Origin: Flavobacterium sp. RSP15
Lineage (GTDB): Bacteria > Bacteroidota > Bacteroidia > Flavobacteriales > Flavobacteriaceae
Direction: 5' to 3'
Length of the DNA: 64,000 nucleotides
Assembly (NCBI RefSeq): GCF_003968755.1
Contig: NZ_RYDL01000002.1
Location: 124,001 to 188,000 of the forward strand
The notes under the pieces were generated by a model, which saw only the letters and a list, made by a program, of their open reading frames with translations, was not told the DNA's origin and ran no database searches. A program made the position numbers and the translations under genes. Positions 7,411 to 17,968 of this stretch are shown here, piece by piece. Position 1 is the first letter of the stretch. Each line of letters opens with the position of its first letter.

Positions 7411-10248
7411 ATGAAAAAAATAGTGCTTTTTTCGGCTCTTATTGTACAAAGTATCTCTTGGGGACAAGTTTCTGCCGAAGCGATTCAGCAAGCATTGGAA
7501 GCCAAAAAAATAATGGAGAAACAATCGCTTTTTCAAAATGTTGCTTTCGAAAATGTGGGTCCAACGGTGATGAGCGGAAGAGTGGTAGATATAGATGTAA
7601 ACCCCGAAAATCCAACCGAGTTTTATGTGGGCTATGCCTCAGGCGGACTTTGGTACACGAATAATAACGGAATGAGTTTTTCGCCTATTATGGATGCGGC
7701 GCCTACACAAAATGTGGGTGATATTGCGATAGACTGGAAACAAGGCACGATTTGGGTAGGAACTGGCGAAGTCAATTCGTCGCGATCGTCTTACGCCGGA
7801 ATTGGAATTTTAAAATCCGAAGACAAAGGAAAGACTTGGCAAAATATGGGATTGCACGACAGTCATCACATCAGCAGAATTTTGATAAATCCATCAAATC
7901 CAGATGAAGTTGTTGTGGGTGCCGTGGGTCATTTGTACTCAAAAAATGAAGAAAGAGGAATTTACAAAACGACAAATGGTGGAAAAACGTGGAGTAAAAC
8001 ACTTTATATCAATGATGAAACGGGGATAATAGATGTGGCTGTTTCACCAAAAAATTTCAAGGTTCAATATGCGGCTTCTTGGAGTAAAGACAGAAAAGCG
8101 TGGGATTTTATAGGAAGCGGTGCTACTTCGGGAATTTATAAAAGTGAAGATGCGGGATTGACATGGAAACTTTTCACGAATGCTGAAAGCGGATTTCCGG
8201 TTGGAGAAGGCGTTGGAAGGATTGGTTTAGCGGTATATGACGATGAAAATGTGTATGCCATTTTGGACAACCAATTTAAAAGACCGTTACAATCCAAAAA
8301 AAGTAATTCGTTACCAATTGCATTTTCTGTTCCGGGAGACGAATTCTTAAAATTACCTAATAAAAGTCTGAATTCTATTTTAAAGAATTACGGATTGACA
8401 GAAAAATACAGAGCCGAAAATATCAAACACTGGGTTCAAAACGGCTATTTGCAACCTAACGAAGCTGCCAAAGTAGTTTTGGATGCAATAAATAGTTTAG
8501 CCGAGACAGAAGTTATTGGAGCCGAAGTTTACAAATCAAGTAACGGAGGAAAAAATTGGACGAAGACCCATCAAGATTTTATCGATGATTTCTTTTATTC
8601 ATACGGGTATTATTTCAGTGTTATTTCAGTTGATCCTAACGATGTCAATAAAATTTATTTATCTGGTGTGCCCATTATAAAATCAAATGATGGCGGAAAA
8701 ACATTCACCTCCATAAGCGAAGAGAATGTTCATGCGGATCATCATGTTGTTTGGGTGAACCCAAATAAATCTGGGCATTTAATCAATGGAAATGATGGCG
8801 GTCTAAATATTTCGTATGATGATGGAGCGCACTGGGTAAAAAGTAATTCGCATTCAGTAAGTCAGTTTTATTCAGTAAATGTGGATGAGCAAGAACCGTA
8901 TAATATTTATGGTGGGATGCAGGATAATGGGGTTTGGGTTGGTCCAAGTGATTATAAATATTCCTCAGAATGGTACCAAACCGGAAAATATCCTTACGAA
9001 AATTTGATGGGTGGAGATGGAATGCAGACTCAAATTGACAAAAGGAATCCCAATATTGTTTTTACAGGGTTTCAATTTGGAAATTATTACAGAATTGATC
9101 GCACCACTAACAAGCGGGAGTATATTTCGCCAAAGCCAAAAAAGGACGAAAAGCCCTTTCGATTCAATTGGCAAACGCCTATTTTATTGTCTTCACACAA
9201 CCAGGATATTTTATACATGGGATCTAATTTCTTGCATCGTTCGATGAATCAAGGGGAAACTTGGACGGCTATTTCGCCGGATTTAACGCAAGGAGCAAAA
9301 GAAGGAAATGTTGCTTTTGGAACAATTGCTGTTATCAGTGAAAGTACCTTGCAGTTTGGGTTACTCTACACAGGAAGTGATGATGGATTGATTCATGTTT
9401 CGAAAGACGGCGGTGCAACTTGGAACAAAATTTCGGGAAATTTATCGCAAAACAAATGGGTTTCAAGAGTCGTGGCTTCGGCACATAAGAAAGAAAGAGT
9501 GTATGCGACTTTGAACGGGTATCGAAATGATGATTTTACCAGTTATGTTTATATGTCAGATGATTTTGGTCAAACGTGGAAAAATATCGCCAATAATTTA
9601 CCTGCAAGTCCAGTGAATGTAATTGTGGAGGATAATGTAAACGAGAATGTTATATATGTGGGAACGGATAACGGTTTGTATGTTTCATTAAATAAAGGAA
9701 CATCTTGGGATGATTTTTCTAATGGAATTCCACACGTGGCCGTTCACGATTTAGTGATTCAAAAGAAAGCAAAAGATTTAGTGGTAGGAACTCACGGTCG
9801 TTCAATTTATAAAGTCAATTTGGATCAAGTGCAACAACTGAATGATAAAGTTGTAGCGGAAAATCTTCATGTTTTCGAACTTAAAAAGATAAAAAAAACA
9901 AAAGAATGGGGAAACAGCTGGAGTTCTTGGGCTAAGGCTTCAGAGCCAAAAGCGGAGATTTGGTTTTATTCGAATGGAGATGCAGAAGTGCTTTTGCAAA
10001 TTGAGAACAGCTTGAAAGAAGTGGTTTATTCTCAGAAAGTAAAAGCTGTAAAAGGATTGAACAAACACGTATATGATCTTTCCATAACCAAAGCAATTGC
10101 TGATAATTGGAAAAATAAAGACAAAAAATTAAAAATGGAACCAGCTAAAAACGGCAACTATTACCTTCCGGTTTCAGTGAATAAAATAAGCATTCAAAAA
10201 GGAAAAGAGAAAGTGGTTACTGATCTGGAAATTATCGAATCAAAATAA
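7411..10248 (+). CDS. Large secreted Asp-box (BNR/sortilin-like) beta-propeller protein
   Basis: 945 residues. A signal peptide (MKKIVLFSALIVQSISWG, cleavage near QVSA) is followed by about ten Asp-box motifs of form S-x-D-x-G-x-T-W: for example SEDKGKTW, TNGGKTW, SEDAGLTW, SSNGGKNW, SYDDGAHW, SMNQGETW, SKDGGATW and SDDFGQTW. These fold as beta-propellers, as in the VPS10/sortilin and BNR families often annotated as glycosyl hydrolases. No sialidase catalytic set is evident, so enzymatic function is not claimed. The C-terminal roughly 120 residues form a beta-rich tail without an obvious type-IX sorting signature. Expected in the periplasm or outside the cell. Confidence 0.82.
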   Translation: MKKIVLFSALIVQSISWGQVSAEAIQQALEAKKIMEKQSLFQNVAFENVGPTVMSGRVVDIDVNPENPTEFYVGYASGGLWYTNNNGMSFSPIMDAAPTQNVGDIAIDWKQGTIWVGTGEVNSSRSSYAGIGILKSEDKGKTWQNMGLHDSHHISRILINPSNPDEVVVGAVGHLYSKNEERGIYKTTNGGKTWSKTLYINDETGIIDVAVSPKNFKVQYAASWSKDRKAWDFIGSGATSGIYKSEDAGLTWKLFTNAESGFPVGEGVGRIGLAVYDDENVYAILDNQFKRPLQSKKSNSLPIAFSVPGDEFLKLPNKSLNSILKNYGLTEKYRAENIKHWVQNGYLQPNEAAKVVLDAINSLAETEVIGAEVYKSSNGGKNWTKTHQDFIDDFFYSYGYYFSVISVDPNDVNKIYLSGVPIIKSNDGGKTFTSISEENVHADHHVVWVNPNKSGHLINGNDGGLNISYDDGAHWVKSNSHSVSQFYSVNVDEQEPYNIYGGMQDNGVWVGPSDYKYSSEWYQTGKYPYENLMGGDGMQTQIDKRNPNIVFTGFQFGNYYRIDRTTNKREYISPKPKKDEKPFRFNWQTPILLSSHNQDILYMGSNFLHRSMNQGETWTAISPDLTQGAKEGNVAFGTIAVISESTLQFGLLYTGSDDGLIHVSKDGGATWNKISGNLSQNKWVSRVVASAHKKERVYATLNGYRNDDFTSYVYMSDDFGQTWKNIANNLPASPVNVIVEDNVNENVIYVGTDNGLYVSLNKGTSWDDFSNGIPHVAVHDLVIQKKAKDLVVGTHGRSIYKVNLDQVQQLNDKVVAENLHVFELKKIKKTKEWGNSWSSWAKASEPKAEIWFYSNGDAEVLLQIENSLKEVVYSQKVKAVKGLNKHVYDLSITKAIADNWKNKDKKLKMEPAKNGNYYLPVSVNKISIQKGKEKVVTDLEIIESK

Positions 10249-10272
10249 ACAGTCCTTTTATTTTAAAAACAA

Positions 10273-10306
10273 AAAACACGATTTCATCTGAAATCGTGTT
10301 TTTTTA
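10273..10306. terminator. Bidirectional terminator between Asp-box gene and aceA
   Basis: 12-bp perfect stem AAAACACGATTT / AAATCGTGTTTT with loop CATCTG, flanked by A and T runs on both sides. It sits between two convergent genes. Confidence 0.9.
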
Positions 10307-10321
10307 TAGTTGTTGTTCTGT

Positions 10322-11602
10322 TTAAAACTGTGCCGCTTCTGTAGAATCTTTCATTGCGGTTGTAGAAGATTTCCCGATTGTCACAGTATTTTGTACCGCA
10401 TCAAAATAAGATGTTCCTACGAAACCTTGGTGTTTTACCGCTTTGAAACCGTGTTTTTGCAAAGCAAACTCTCTTTCCTGCAATTCAGAATATCCTGCCA
10501 TTCCTCTTTCTTTATAGGCTTTAGACAATTCGAACATGCTGGTATTCAACGCATGGAATCCGGCTAAAGTGATGAATTGGAATTTGTATCCCATTGCTGC
10601 AAGATCTTCGCGGAATGTTTCCATTTCAGCCACGGATAATTTAGCAGCCCAGTTAAAAGAAGGCGAACAATTGTAAGCCAACATTTTTCCTGGGAATTTT
10701 GCGTGAATTCCTTCAGCAAATTTTCTAGCGTAATCCAGATCCGGATTGCTAGTTTCCATCCAAATTAAATCAGCGTAAGGCGCATAGCTCAATCCTCTGT
10801 CAATTCCTTGTTCCACACCACAATTTACATAGAAAAAGCCTTCTCCTGTTTTTTCGCCTGTGATGAATTTAGCATCTCTTGGGTCAATATCGCTAGTCAA
10901 TAAGTTTGCTGCATCCGCATCGGTACGTGCCACAACAATTGTTGGCGTTCCCATTACGTCAGCTGCTAAACGAGCCGCAATCAATTTGTTGATGGCTTCT
11001 TGCGTAGGAACCAATACTTTTCCACCCAAGTGACCGCATTTTTTTGCAGAGCTCAATTGATCCTCAAAGTGAACTCCGGCTGCTCCCGCTTCAATCATCG
11101 CTTTCATTAATTCGAAAGCATTTAGGTTTCCTCCGAAACCGGCTTCGGCGTCAGCCACAATAGGAACTAAATATTCTTTTTTGTCTGCAGTCCCGTTAAC
11201 CACTTGTATTTGATCTGCTCTCAATAAAGCGTTATTGATACGTTTTACAACCAATGGAACACTGTTAGCAGGATATAAAGATTGGTCAGGATACATTTCG
11301 CCGGCTACGTTTGCATCAGCAGCAACTTGCCATCCGCTCAAATAAATGGCGTCTAATCCTGCTTCTACTTCTTGAATGGCTTGGTTTCCGGTAAGCGCGC
11401 CAAGTCCGGCTACAAAATCCTGAGCATTTAGTTTATTCCATAAAGTATTCGCTCCAATTCTGGCTACGCTATGTTCTATTTGATATGAACCTTGCAATTT
11501 CACCACTTCTTCAGCAGTATATGGTCGCTCAATGCCATTCCATCTTGGGTTTGTAATCCAGTCGGTAACTAATTCTTGAATTCTTGTTTCTGTAGTTTTC
11601 AT
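10322..11602 (-). CDS. aceA: Isocitrate lyase
   Basis: 426 residues, the length of E. coli-type isocitrate lyase. The catalytic loop KKCGHLGGK (Cys189) and the metal-binding [10 protein letters not shown] motif (residues 149-158) are present, as is the C-terminal SPSFNW substrate motif. It splits isocitrate into succinate and glyoxylate, the first step of the glyoxylate shunt. It follows malate synthase by 62 bp on the same strand, so the two form an aceB-aceA operon. Succinate produced here feeds the sdh operon about 4 kb away. Confidence 0.97.
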   Translation of the reverse strand: MKTTETRIQELVTDWITNPRWNGIERPYTAEEVVKLQGSYQIEHSVARIGANTLWNKLNAQDFVAGLGALTGNQAIQEVEAGLDAIYLSGWQVAADANVAGEMYPDQSLYPANSVPLVVKRINNALLRADQIQVVNGTADKKEYLVPIVADAEAGFGGNLNAFELMKAMIEAGAAGVHFEDQLSSAKKCGHLGGKVLVPTQEAINKLIAARLAADVMGTPTIVVARTDADAANLLTSDIDPRDAKFITGEKTGEGFFYVNCGVEQGIDRGLSYAPYADLIWMETSNPDLDYARKFAEGIHAKFPGKMLAYNCSPSFNWAAKLSVAEMETFREDLAAMGYKFQFITLAGFHALNTSMFELSKAYKERGMAGYSELQEREFALQKHGFKAVKHQGFVGTSYFDAVQNTVTIGKSSTTAMKDSTEAAQF

Positions 11603-11664
11603 AGTGTTTATAAAGGTTTAATGGTGTTTAATAATTTTTTATTGAAATTGATTTTATTGAAATT

Positions 11665-13266
11665 TTAAATGTATTTGTATCCTGGAATAGTCAAAAACTC
11701 GATAAAATTGTCGTTCACGACCAGAATATCTAATAATTGTTCTGCCAATCTGTATTTTTGTTTTTCGTGATTCTCATCTCCAACGAGCTTTCTTATTTTT
11801 TCAAATTCTTCCATAGCCAGTCGGTGATAGTATTTTTCAGTCAGGACTTTTTGATTATCTAAAACCACTTTGTTTTGCAGCCATTGCCACAATTGTGATC
11901 TTGAAATCTCAGCAGTAGCGGCATCTTCCATTAAATTGTGCAAGGCCGCGGCGCCTTGTCCGTTGAGCCATGAAGCAATATATAAAACCGAAATACTGAT
12001 GTTTTTTCGAACACCTTGCTCGGTAATGGTTCCTTTTGGCGTTTCCAGTAAATCACTTTCGGTAACGTATACGTCTTCTCTTTTTACCTGAATTTGGTTT
12101 TGGTTTGGCATGTATTTGTCGAATACCGTCATGGCAAGCGGAACCAAATCTGGATGTGCAACCCAAGTTCCGTCATGACCATTTTTTACTTCCCGTTCTT
12201 TGTCGGATATTACTTTATCGAAAGCAATTTTATTAGCTTCTTCGTTATTTTTTATTGGAATTTGTGCGGCCATTCCGCCTATTGCGTGAATATTTCGTTT
12301 ATGGCATCTTTGTATAACCAATTGGGAATACGCACTCATGAATGGGGCAGTCATAGTCACCTGATCTCTATTTGGAACAAGAAAAGCTGGGTTTTTTCTT
12401 AGTTTTTTGATGTATGAAAAAATGTAATCCCATCGACCGCAATTAAGGCCTACAATATGCTCTTTCAGTTCAAAAATGATTTCATCCAATTGAAAACTGG
12501 CCGTAATGGTCTCTATCAAAACTGTAGCTTTGAATGTTCCGTTATTTACACCCAAATATTCCTGCGTGAATTCGAAAACCTCATTCCACCATCGCGCTTC
12601 CAGATAATGTTCCAGTTTTGGAATGTAAAAATAGGGCGCCGTTCCATCCTCAATAAGTTGTTTGTAATTATGAAAAGCATACAAACCAAAGTCAATTAGC
12701 GATCCCGAAGTTTGTTCTCCATCAATCAAAATATTTTTTTCCGGCAAATGCAATCCTCGTGGTCTGACAAGCAGAACGGCAGTTTTGTCGTTCAGGCTGT
12801 ATTTTTTATTTTTTATCTTGTCTTCAAGAGTGATGGTTTTATTCACCGCGTCTTTCAGGTTTTGCTGTCCTGACATTAGGTTGCTCCACGTAGGCGAAGT
12901 ACTATCTTCAAAATCAGCCATGAAGGTTTTTGCTCCGGAATTCAAGGCATTGATCACCATTTTTCTGTCGACCGGTCCTGTTATTTCGACTCTTCGGTCT
13001 AATAAATCCTTGGGTGTTTGCGCTGCTTTCCAATTGCTTTCTCGGATGCTTTTTGTTTCAGCAGGAAAAGTGGGTAAGACCCCCTGATCAAATAAATCCT
13101 GTTGTTTTTTTCGTTCTTCTAAAAGGTCGAGTCTTTTTTTGTTGAAATTTTCATGAAGTAAAGACAAAAAAGTCATGGCTTCATCAGTTAAGATTTCCGG
13201 GTACTGCTCGGTGGTTTCTTCTGAAAAATTTAACAAATTTTTCGAATATACTTCTTTAAAATTCAT
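11665..13266 (-). CDS. aceB: Malate synthase A
   Basis: 533 residues, the normal length for form A malate synthase. Motifs include VLLVRPRGLHLPEKN, ATVLIETITASFQLDEIIFELKEH (with the metal-ligand Glu) and GRWDYIFSYIKK, plus the catalytic-base region NGQGAAALHNLMEDAATAEISR. It condenses glyoxylate with acetyl-CoA to malate. First gene of the aceBA operon, divergent from a RamB/ScfR-like regulator across a 161-bp spacer that probably holds the control sites. Confidence 0.97.
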   Translation of the reverse strand: MNFKEVYSKNLLNFSEETTEQYPEILTDEAMTFLSLLHENFNKKRLDLLEERKKQQDLFDQGVLPTFPAETKSIRESNWKAAQTPKDLLDRRVEITGPVDRKMVINALNSGAKTFMADFEDSTSPTWSNLMSGQQNLKDAVNKTITLEDKIKNKKYSLNDKTAVLLVRPRGLHLPEKNILIDGEQTSGSLIDFGLYAFHNYKQLIEDGTAPYFYIPKLEHYLEARWWNEVFEFTQEYLGVNNGTFKATVLIETITASFQLDEIIFELKEHIVGLNCGRWDYIFSYIKKLRKNPAFLVPNRDQVTMTAPFMSAYSQLVIQRCHKRNIHAIGGMAAQIPIKNNEEANKIAFDKVISDKEREVKNGHDGTWVAHPDLVPLAMTVFDKYMPNQNQIQVKREDVYVTESDLLETPKGTITEQGVRKNISISVLYIASWLNGQGAAALHNLMEDAATAEISRSQLWQWLQNKVVLDNQKVLTEKYYHRLAMEEFEKIRKLVGDENHEKQKYRLAEQLLDILVVNDNFIEFLTIPGYKYI

Positions 13267-13368
13267 TTTTTAACACATTTAAATTGATACTATTAAACTT
13301 TTGCTGATAATTATTAATTATTCAACACTGCAATACTACAAAAAGTTTTTTACAAAACAAGCGAACGT

Positions 13369-13400
13369 ACGCTAAAAATTAAAAATATTTTTTTTGGCGT
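13369..13400. promoter_or_regulatory. Candidate operator in the aceB/regulator spacer
   Basis: An imperfect inverted repeat is seen: ACGCTAAAAA on the left and TTTTTGGCGT on the right (8-9 of 10 pairs allowing wobble), preceded by AGCGAACGTACGCT, itself near-palindromic. Its place between aceBA and the regulator gene makes it a plausible binding site, but this is inference. Confidence 0.35.
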
Positions 13401-13423
13401 AAATATTTTTTACATTATCTTTG
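13395..13423 (+). promoter_or_regulatory. Promoter of the RamB-like gene, nearly leaderless
   Basis: A -33 like TTG near 13394-13396 and -7 TATCTTTG at 13416-13423 fit the Bacteroidota consensus. The ATG begins at 13428, only five bases beyond the -7 element, so the transcript would start at or within the start codon region and be leaderless, or the true start is downstream. Confidence 0.5.
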
Positions 13424-13427
13424 AAAT

Positions 13428-14909
13428 ATGAATATAGAAAAGGATTATATCAAGTTAATTTTTGGACTTAAACTGAAGCAGGCTCGTACCAATAAAAAAC
13501 TGTCTTTATTTGGTTTGGCAAAAATCACGGACCTTTCAAAATCGTACTTGAACGAAATTGAAAAAGGGAAAAAGTATCCTAAAACGGATAAAATTATTCT
13601 GTTAGCCGAAAAACTCGATATTTCCTATGACAATATGGTTTCCTTGAAACTGGATAATAATCTGGCACCCATTGGAGAAATCCTAAAATCTGGTATTCTG
13701 AAAGAGATCCCGTTGGATATTTTCGGGATTCAGGAAAATGATCTTATCGACATTATTGCTAACGCTCCTGCAAAAGTCAATGCGTTTATCAGTACGATTA
13801 TTGAGATTGCGCAACATTATAATTTAACCAGAGAGAGTTTCTTCTTGGCTTCATTGCGTTCGTATCAGGAAGCGCACACCAATTATTTTGAAGATTTAGA
13901 GCTGAAGGTTTTGCAGTTTTCCAAAGCGTTCTACGTAAATATTGACACTAAAATTTCGATTGAAGAACTCACAGCAATATTAATGGAGGAATACGGATAT
14001 ACGATAAAAGAACTTGTTTTTTCGGAACAAGAACAATTGGGGGATTTGAGGTCGATTTTTGTGCCAAAAAGCAAGACTTTGTTACTTTCATTAGATATTG
14101 ACGAACCTCAAAAAGCATTTATTCTGGCCAAAGAAATTGCGTATAATTATCTCGCAATCACCGATAGACTGTATACGTTCAGTTGGATTAAATTTGATAA
14201 TTTCGACCAAGTTCTGAATAATTTTTATGCTTCATACTTTGCGGGAGCATTGCTTATTCCGAGACAGAAACTGATAGACGAACTGAATTTATTTTTGTCC
14301 AAAACAGATCCGAAACCTCAGGAAATGATTGCTTTGATGAGCGGGTTTAATGTTTCTCCGGAATCATTCTACCAAAGGCTGACCAATATTTTGCCAAAAG
14401 ATTTTCAGTTAAAAAATCTTTTTTTTCTGCGATTGTCCCATCAAAAAGGAACGGACACCTATCAGATAAAGAAAGAATTACACATCACCAATCAGCAGGA
14501 GCCGCATGCGAATGAAATGAATGAGCATTACTGCCGAAGATGGGTTTCGATACGCACAATTGAGGAGTCTTTGAAGCAAAAGAAAAACCACTTTTTTGAT
14601 GCACAAATCTCCAGTTATGAAAACAGTAAAAATGAATATCTTGTTTTTTCATCCGCAACACCGGATCCGTTCAAAGTAGATTGTATCCGCAGTATTTCGG
14701 TAGGAATTTTAATCACTCCGGCCGTGAAGAAAAAATTTAAGTTTATGGAAAACGACTCCATTAAAAAACAAATTGTTGGGGTTACCTGTGAGACCTGTGC
14801 GGTAAAAAATTGTTTGGAACGGGCTTCTCCACCAATTCAGTTAGAGCAAAAAATGCGGAACGAGAATACGGATTTAATCGTGCAGCAATACATGACAAAA
14901 TTCAGTTAA
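13428..14909 (+). CDS. XRE-family regulator, RamB/ScfR-like (HTH, IrrE-like, DUF2083)
   Basis: 493 residues. An N-terminal XRE helix-turn-helix (about residues 10-65, GLKLKQARTNKKLSLFGLAKITDLSKSYLNEIEKG) is followed by an ImmA/IrrE-like middle region without a clear HExxH zinc motif (AFILAKEIAYNYL). The C-terminal domain carries CETCAVKNC and ERASPP, which resembles DUF2083. This layout matches the RamB and ScfR regulators of acetate, propionate and glyoxylate metabolism in actinobacteria and proteobacteria. It is divergent from aceBA, so it is inferred to control the glyoxylate shunt in response to an acyl-CoA or carbon signal. The Cys cluster may sense redox or metal. Confidence 0.85.
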   Translation: MNIEKDYIKLIFGLKLKQARTNKKLSLFGLAKITDLSKSYLNEIEKGKKYPKTDKIILLAEKLDISYDNMVSLKLDNNLAPIGEILKSGILKEIPLDIFGIQENDLIDIIANAPAKVNAFISTIIEIAQHYNLTRESFFLASLRSYQEAHTNYFEDLELKVLQFSKAFYVNIDTKISIEELTAILMEEYGYTIKELVFSEQEQLGDLRSIFVPKSKTLLLSLDIDEPQKAFILAKEIAYNYLAITDRLYTFSWIKFDNFDQVLNNFYASYFAGALLIPRQKLIDELNLFLSKTDPKPQEMIALMSGFNVSPESFYQRLTNILPKDFQLKNLFFLRLSHQKGTDTYQIKKELHITNQQEPHANEMNEHYCRRWVSIRTIEESLKQKKNHFFDAQISSYENSKNEYLVFSSATPDPFKVDCIRSISVGILITPAVKKKFKFMENDSIKKQIVGVTCETCAVKNCLERASPPIQLEQKMRNENTDLIVQQYMTKFS

Positions 14910-15288
14910 TATAGAGTCCTGTTTTAGTAAAATAAATTTTAGTCTGGGAAGTGCTTTTTATTATATTTTAAACATTTTAATTTCGCGCGAGAGTAATTAA
15001 AGGTTTGGAAATTGATGTATAAATTATTAATATCGAGTGCTTAAATACTATTTTTGCTCTTCAATAGTAAGATTGATTTTCAGTCTTTTTCATTTTTTAT
15101 TTAAGTTTTTTTTCTTTTTTGTTGAATCATTTTTAGTTCATTTCTAGATTTGTGTTTGATATTTAAGGATTTCTTGGTGTTTTGTGTAAAACACTTTAAA
15201 TTCATTATAAATAACAGCGAAAAGGTTGTAGTTGCTGTCTAATTGCTCTATTTTTGTACGATTCTTTAAAATCAATTATTTAAATCTT
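14910..15288. other. Noncoding spacer before sdhC
   Basis: About 380 bp with T-rich tracts and no credible coding frame. It carries the sdhC promoter near its right end. No strong hairpin is seen directly after the regulator stop. Confidence 0.6.
15226..15256 (+). promoter_or_regulatory. sdhCAB promoter
   Basis: TTG at 15226-15228 and TATTTTTG at 15249-15256 with a 20-bp spacer match the Bacteroidota -33/-7 consensus well. The ATG at 15289 leaves a leader of about 25 nt. This also argues against the in-frame upstream ATG at 15232, which lies inside the promoter. Confidence 0.7.
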
Positions 15289-15954
15289 ATGGCAAAATCT
15301 GCATTATTGAAATCGTCAATAGCAAAAAAAGTAGCTATGGCACTTTCAGGCCTTTTTCTGATGTTGTTTCTAGCACAGCATTTTTTTATCAATATGACAT
15401 CGGTTTTCAGTGCCGATACTTTTAATTCCATTTCCCACTTTATGGGAAATAATCCATTGGTTCAATTTGTTATACAGCCTATATTGATTGTAGGGGTAAT
15501 ATTTCACTTTATCATGGGTTTTGTCTTGGAATTTAAAAATAACAGTGCAAGACCAATTTCTTATGCTAAGAATAACGGAGCGGCTAATTCTTCTTGGGCT
15601 TCAAGAAATATGATTATTTCTGGATCAGTAGTTTTAGCTTTTTTATTAGTTCATTTTTATGATTTTTGGGTTCCCGAAATGGTTTACAAATACGTAGATG
15701 TTAGTCCATTGAATGAAACTAGATATTTTCATGAATTAGCTGAAAAATTTGAGAGTCCAATACGAACGGGGTTGTATTGCTTATCGTTCCTTTTGTTGTC
15801 ATTGCACTTATGGCATGGATTCAGTTCTTCTTTTCAATCCGTTGGATTTAATAATAAGTATTCAAAATCGTTAAAAGGTTTCGGATACGGTTTTGCAATC
15901 GTAATTCCTTTTGGTTTCATTTTCATTGCATTATTTCATCATTTTAATCATTAA
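15289..15954 (+). CDS. sdhC: Succinate dehydrogenase cytochrome b subunit (Bacteroidota type)
   Basis: 221 residues from MAKSALLKSSIAKKVAMALSG. About five membrane segments, including SGLFLMLFLAQHFFINM, IVGVIFHFIMGFVLEF, IISGSVVLAFLLVHFY and FAIVIPFGFIFIALFHH, with His residues suited to two haems b. It anchors SdhA and SdhB to the inner membrane and passes electrons to menaquinone. This single-polypeptide b558-type anchor explains the absence of sdhD. An upstream ATG would add 19 residues but overlaps the promoter. 13 bp separate it from sdhA. Confidence 0.94.
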   Translation: MAKSALLKSSIAKKVAMALSGLFLMLFLAQHFFINMTSVFSADTFNSISHFMGNNPLVQFVIQPILIVGVIFHFIMGFVLEFKNNSARPISYAKNNGAANSSWASRNMIISGSVVLAFLLVHFYDFWVPEMVYKYVDVSPLNETRYFHELAEKFESPIRTGLYCLSFLLLSLHLWHGFSSSFQSVGFNNKYSKSLKGFGYGFAIVIPFGFIFIALFHHFNH

Positions 15955-15967
15955 TATTAAATTATAA

Positions 15968-17968
15968 ATGGCATTAGATTCAAAAATTCCAGGAGGTTCA
16001 ATTTCGGACAAATGGACAAATTATAAAGATCATATTAATTTAGTAAACCCTGCTAACAAACGTAATTTAGATATTATTGTAGTAGGTACTGGATTAGCTG
16101 GAGGTTCTGCAGCTGCAACATTAGCAGAGTTAGGATATAATGTAAAAGCGTTTTGTTTTCAAGATTCACCACGTCGTGCGCACTCTATTGCTGCACAAGG
16201 GGGGATTAACGCTGCAAAAAATTATCAAGGAGATGGAGATTCAACTTTCCGTTTGTTTTATGATACTGTAAAAGGCGGCGATTATCGTGCGCGTGAAGCA
16301 AACGTACACCGTCTAGCTGAGGTTTCCACTAATATTATTGACCAGTGTGTGGCTCAAGGTGTTCCTTTTGCTCGTGAATATGGTGGATTATTGGATAACC
16401 GTTCTTTTGGAGGTACATTAGTTTCTCGAACTTTTTATGCCAAAGGACAAACAGGTCAACAATTATTACTTGGAGCGTATTCAGCAATGAATCGCCAAAT
16501 AGGTCGTGGAAAAATAAAAATGCACAACCGTCACGAGATGCTAGATTTAGTAATTGTAAACGGTAAAGCAAGGGGAATCATCGCGCGAAACTTGGTTACA
16601 GGAGAAATCGAAAGACATTCTGCTCATGCTGTAGTTATTGCTTCCGGAGGATACGGAAACGTATTTTTCTTGTCGACTAACGCAATGGGAAGTAACGTAA
16701 CAGCAGCTTGGAAAATTCACAAAAGAGGCGCGTATTTTGCTAATCCATGTTACACACAAATTCACCCAACTTGTATTCCAGTATCCGGAGATCACCAAGC
16801 AAAATTGACCTTGATGTCTGAATCGTTGCGTAATGATGGCCGTATTTGGGTTCCTGCAAAATTAGAAGATGCAAAAGCGATTCGTGAGGGAAAATTAAAA
16901 CCAACTCAAATTGCAGAAACAGACAGAGATTATTATTTAGAAAGAAGATATCCTGCTTTTGGAAATTTGGTACCCAGAGATATTGCTTCTCGTGCGGCTA
17001 AAGAAAGATGTGATGCCGGTTTTGGTGTTAACAAAACGGGAGAAGCTGTTTATCTTGATTTTGCTGCCGCAATCGAAAGATACGGAGTGGATCAAGCGAG
17101 ATTAAAGCATTTAGACGAGAATGATAAAGCTTTGGTTATTAAGTTAGGAACAGAAATTGTAGCAAATAAGTACGGTAACTTGTTCCAAATGTATGAGAAA
17201 ATTGTGGATGAGAATCCATATTCAACTCCAATGATGATTTATCCTGCCGTGCATTACACGATGGGCGGAACTTGGGTTGATTATAACTTACAAACTACAA
17301 TTCCAGGTTGTTTCTCTATTGGAGAATCTAACTTTTCAGATCACGGAGCCAACAGGTTGGGAGCTTCGGCACTGATGCAAGGTTTGGCTGATGGATATTT
17401 TGTTCTTCCCTATACTATTGGAGATTATTTAGCCCCAGATATTAAGATGGGTGCTATCTCTACTGATTCTCCTGAGTTTGAGCAAGCTGAGAAAAATGTT
17501 CAACAACAGATTGAGGCATTGATGAATAATGGTGGTACTAAACCAGCAGATTATTTCCATAAAAAATTAGGAAAAATCATGTGGGACAAAGTAGGAATGG
17601 CTCGTAATGCCGAAGGTTTAACAGAGGCACAAAATGAAATTGCCGCAATTAGAGACGAATTTTATAAAGAGGTAAAGATTCCTGGAACAGCGGATAGTTT
17701 TAACCCAGAATTGGCGAAAGCACTTCGTATTGCTGATTTCCTTGAATTAGGAGAGTTGTTTGCCAAAGATGCCCTGCATAGAAATGAATCTTGTGGAGGG
17801 CACTTTCGTGAAGAATATCAAACTCCAGAAGGAGAAGCGCAACGTGACGACGAAAATTTTGCATACGTTGCAGCATGGGAATACAAAGGAAAACCAAGCG
17901 ATGCGGTATTGCACAAAGAAGAGTTGAAATTCGAAAATGTTAAACTAGTTCAAAGAAGTTATAAATAA
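15968..17968 (+). CDS. sdhA: Succinate dehydrogenase flavoprotein subunit
   Basis: 666 residues. FAD-binding Rossmann motif [22 protein letters not shown] (about 38-59) and the covalent FAD-binding His region [24 protein letters not shown]. The active-site region [10 protein letters not shown] and the C-terminal [24 protein letters not shown] are as in the long menaquinone-type SdhA. It oxidises succinate to fumarate in complex II. Second gene of sdhCAB. Confidence 0.97.
   Translation: MALDSKIPGGSISDKWTNYKDHINLVNPANKRNLDIIVVGTGLAGGSAAATLAELGYNVKAFCFQDSPRRAHSIAAQGGINAAKNYQGDGDSTFRLFYDTVKGGDYRAREANVHRLAEVSTNIIDQCVAQGVPFAREYGGLLDNRSFGGTLVSRTFYAKGQTGQQLLLGAYSAMNRQIGRGKIKMHNRHEMLDLVIVNGKARGIIARNLVTGEIERHSAHAVVIASGGYGNVFFLSTNAMGSNVTAAWKIHKRGAYFANPCYTQIHPTCIPVSGDHQAKLTLMSESLRNDGRIWVPAKLEDAKAIREGKLKPTQIAETDRDYYLERRYPAFGNLVPRDIASRAAKERCDAGFGVNKTGEAVYLDFAAAIERYGVDQARLKHLDENDKALVIKLGTEIVANKYGNLFQMYEKIVDENPYSTPMMIYPAVHYTMGGTWVDYNLQTTIPGCFSIGESNFSDHGANRLGASALMQGLADGYFVLPYTIGDYLAPDIKMGAISTDSPEFEQAEKNVQQQIEALMNNGGTKPADYFHKKLGKIMWDKVGMARNAEGLTEAQNEIAAIRDEFYKEVKIPGTADSFNPELAKALRIADFLELGELFAKDALHRNESCGGHFREEYQTPEGEAQRDDENFAYVAAWEYKGKPSDAVLHKEELKFENVKLVQRSYK

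Noticed and set aside
7411..10248. Sialidase call for the Asp-box protein
   Set aside because: Asp-boxes are structural; the catalytic Arg triad and Tyr/Glu of sialidases cannot be identified, so only the fold is claimed.
15232..15288. Upstream start for sdhC
   Set aside because: The extra codons lie over the TATTTTTG -7 element, and the residues do not look like an SdhC N-terminus.
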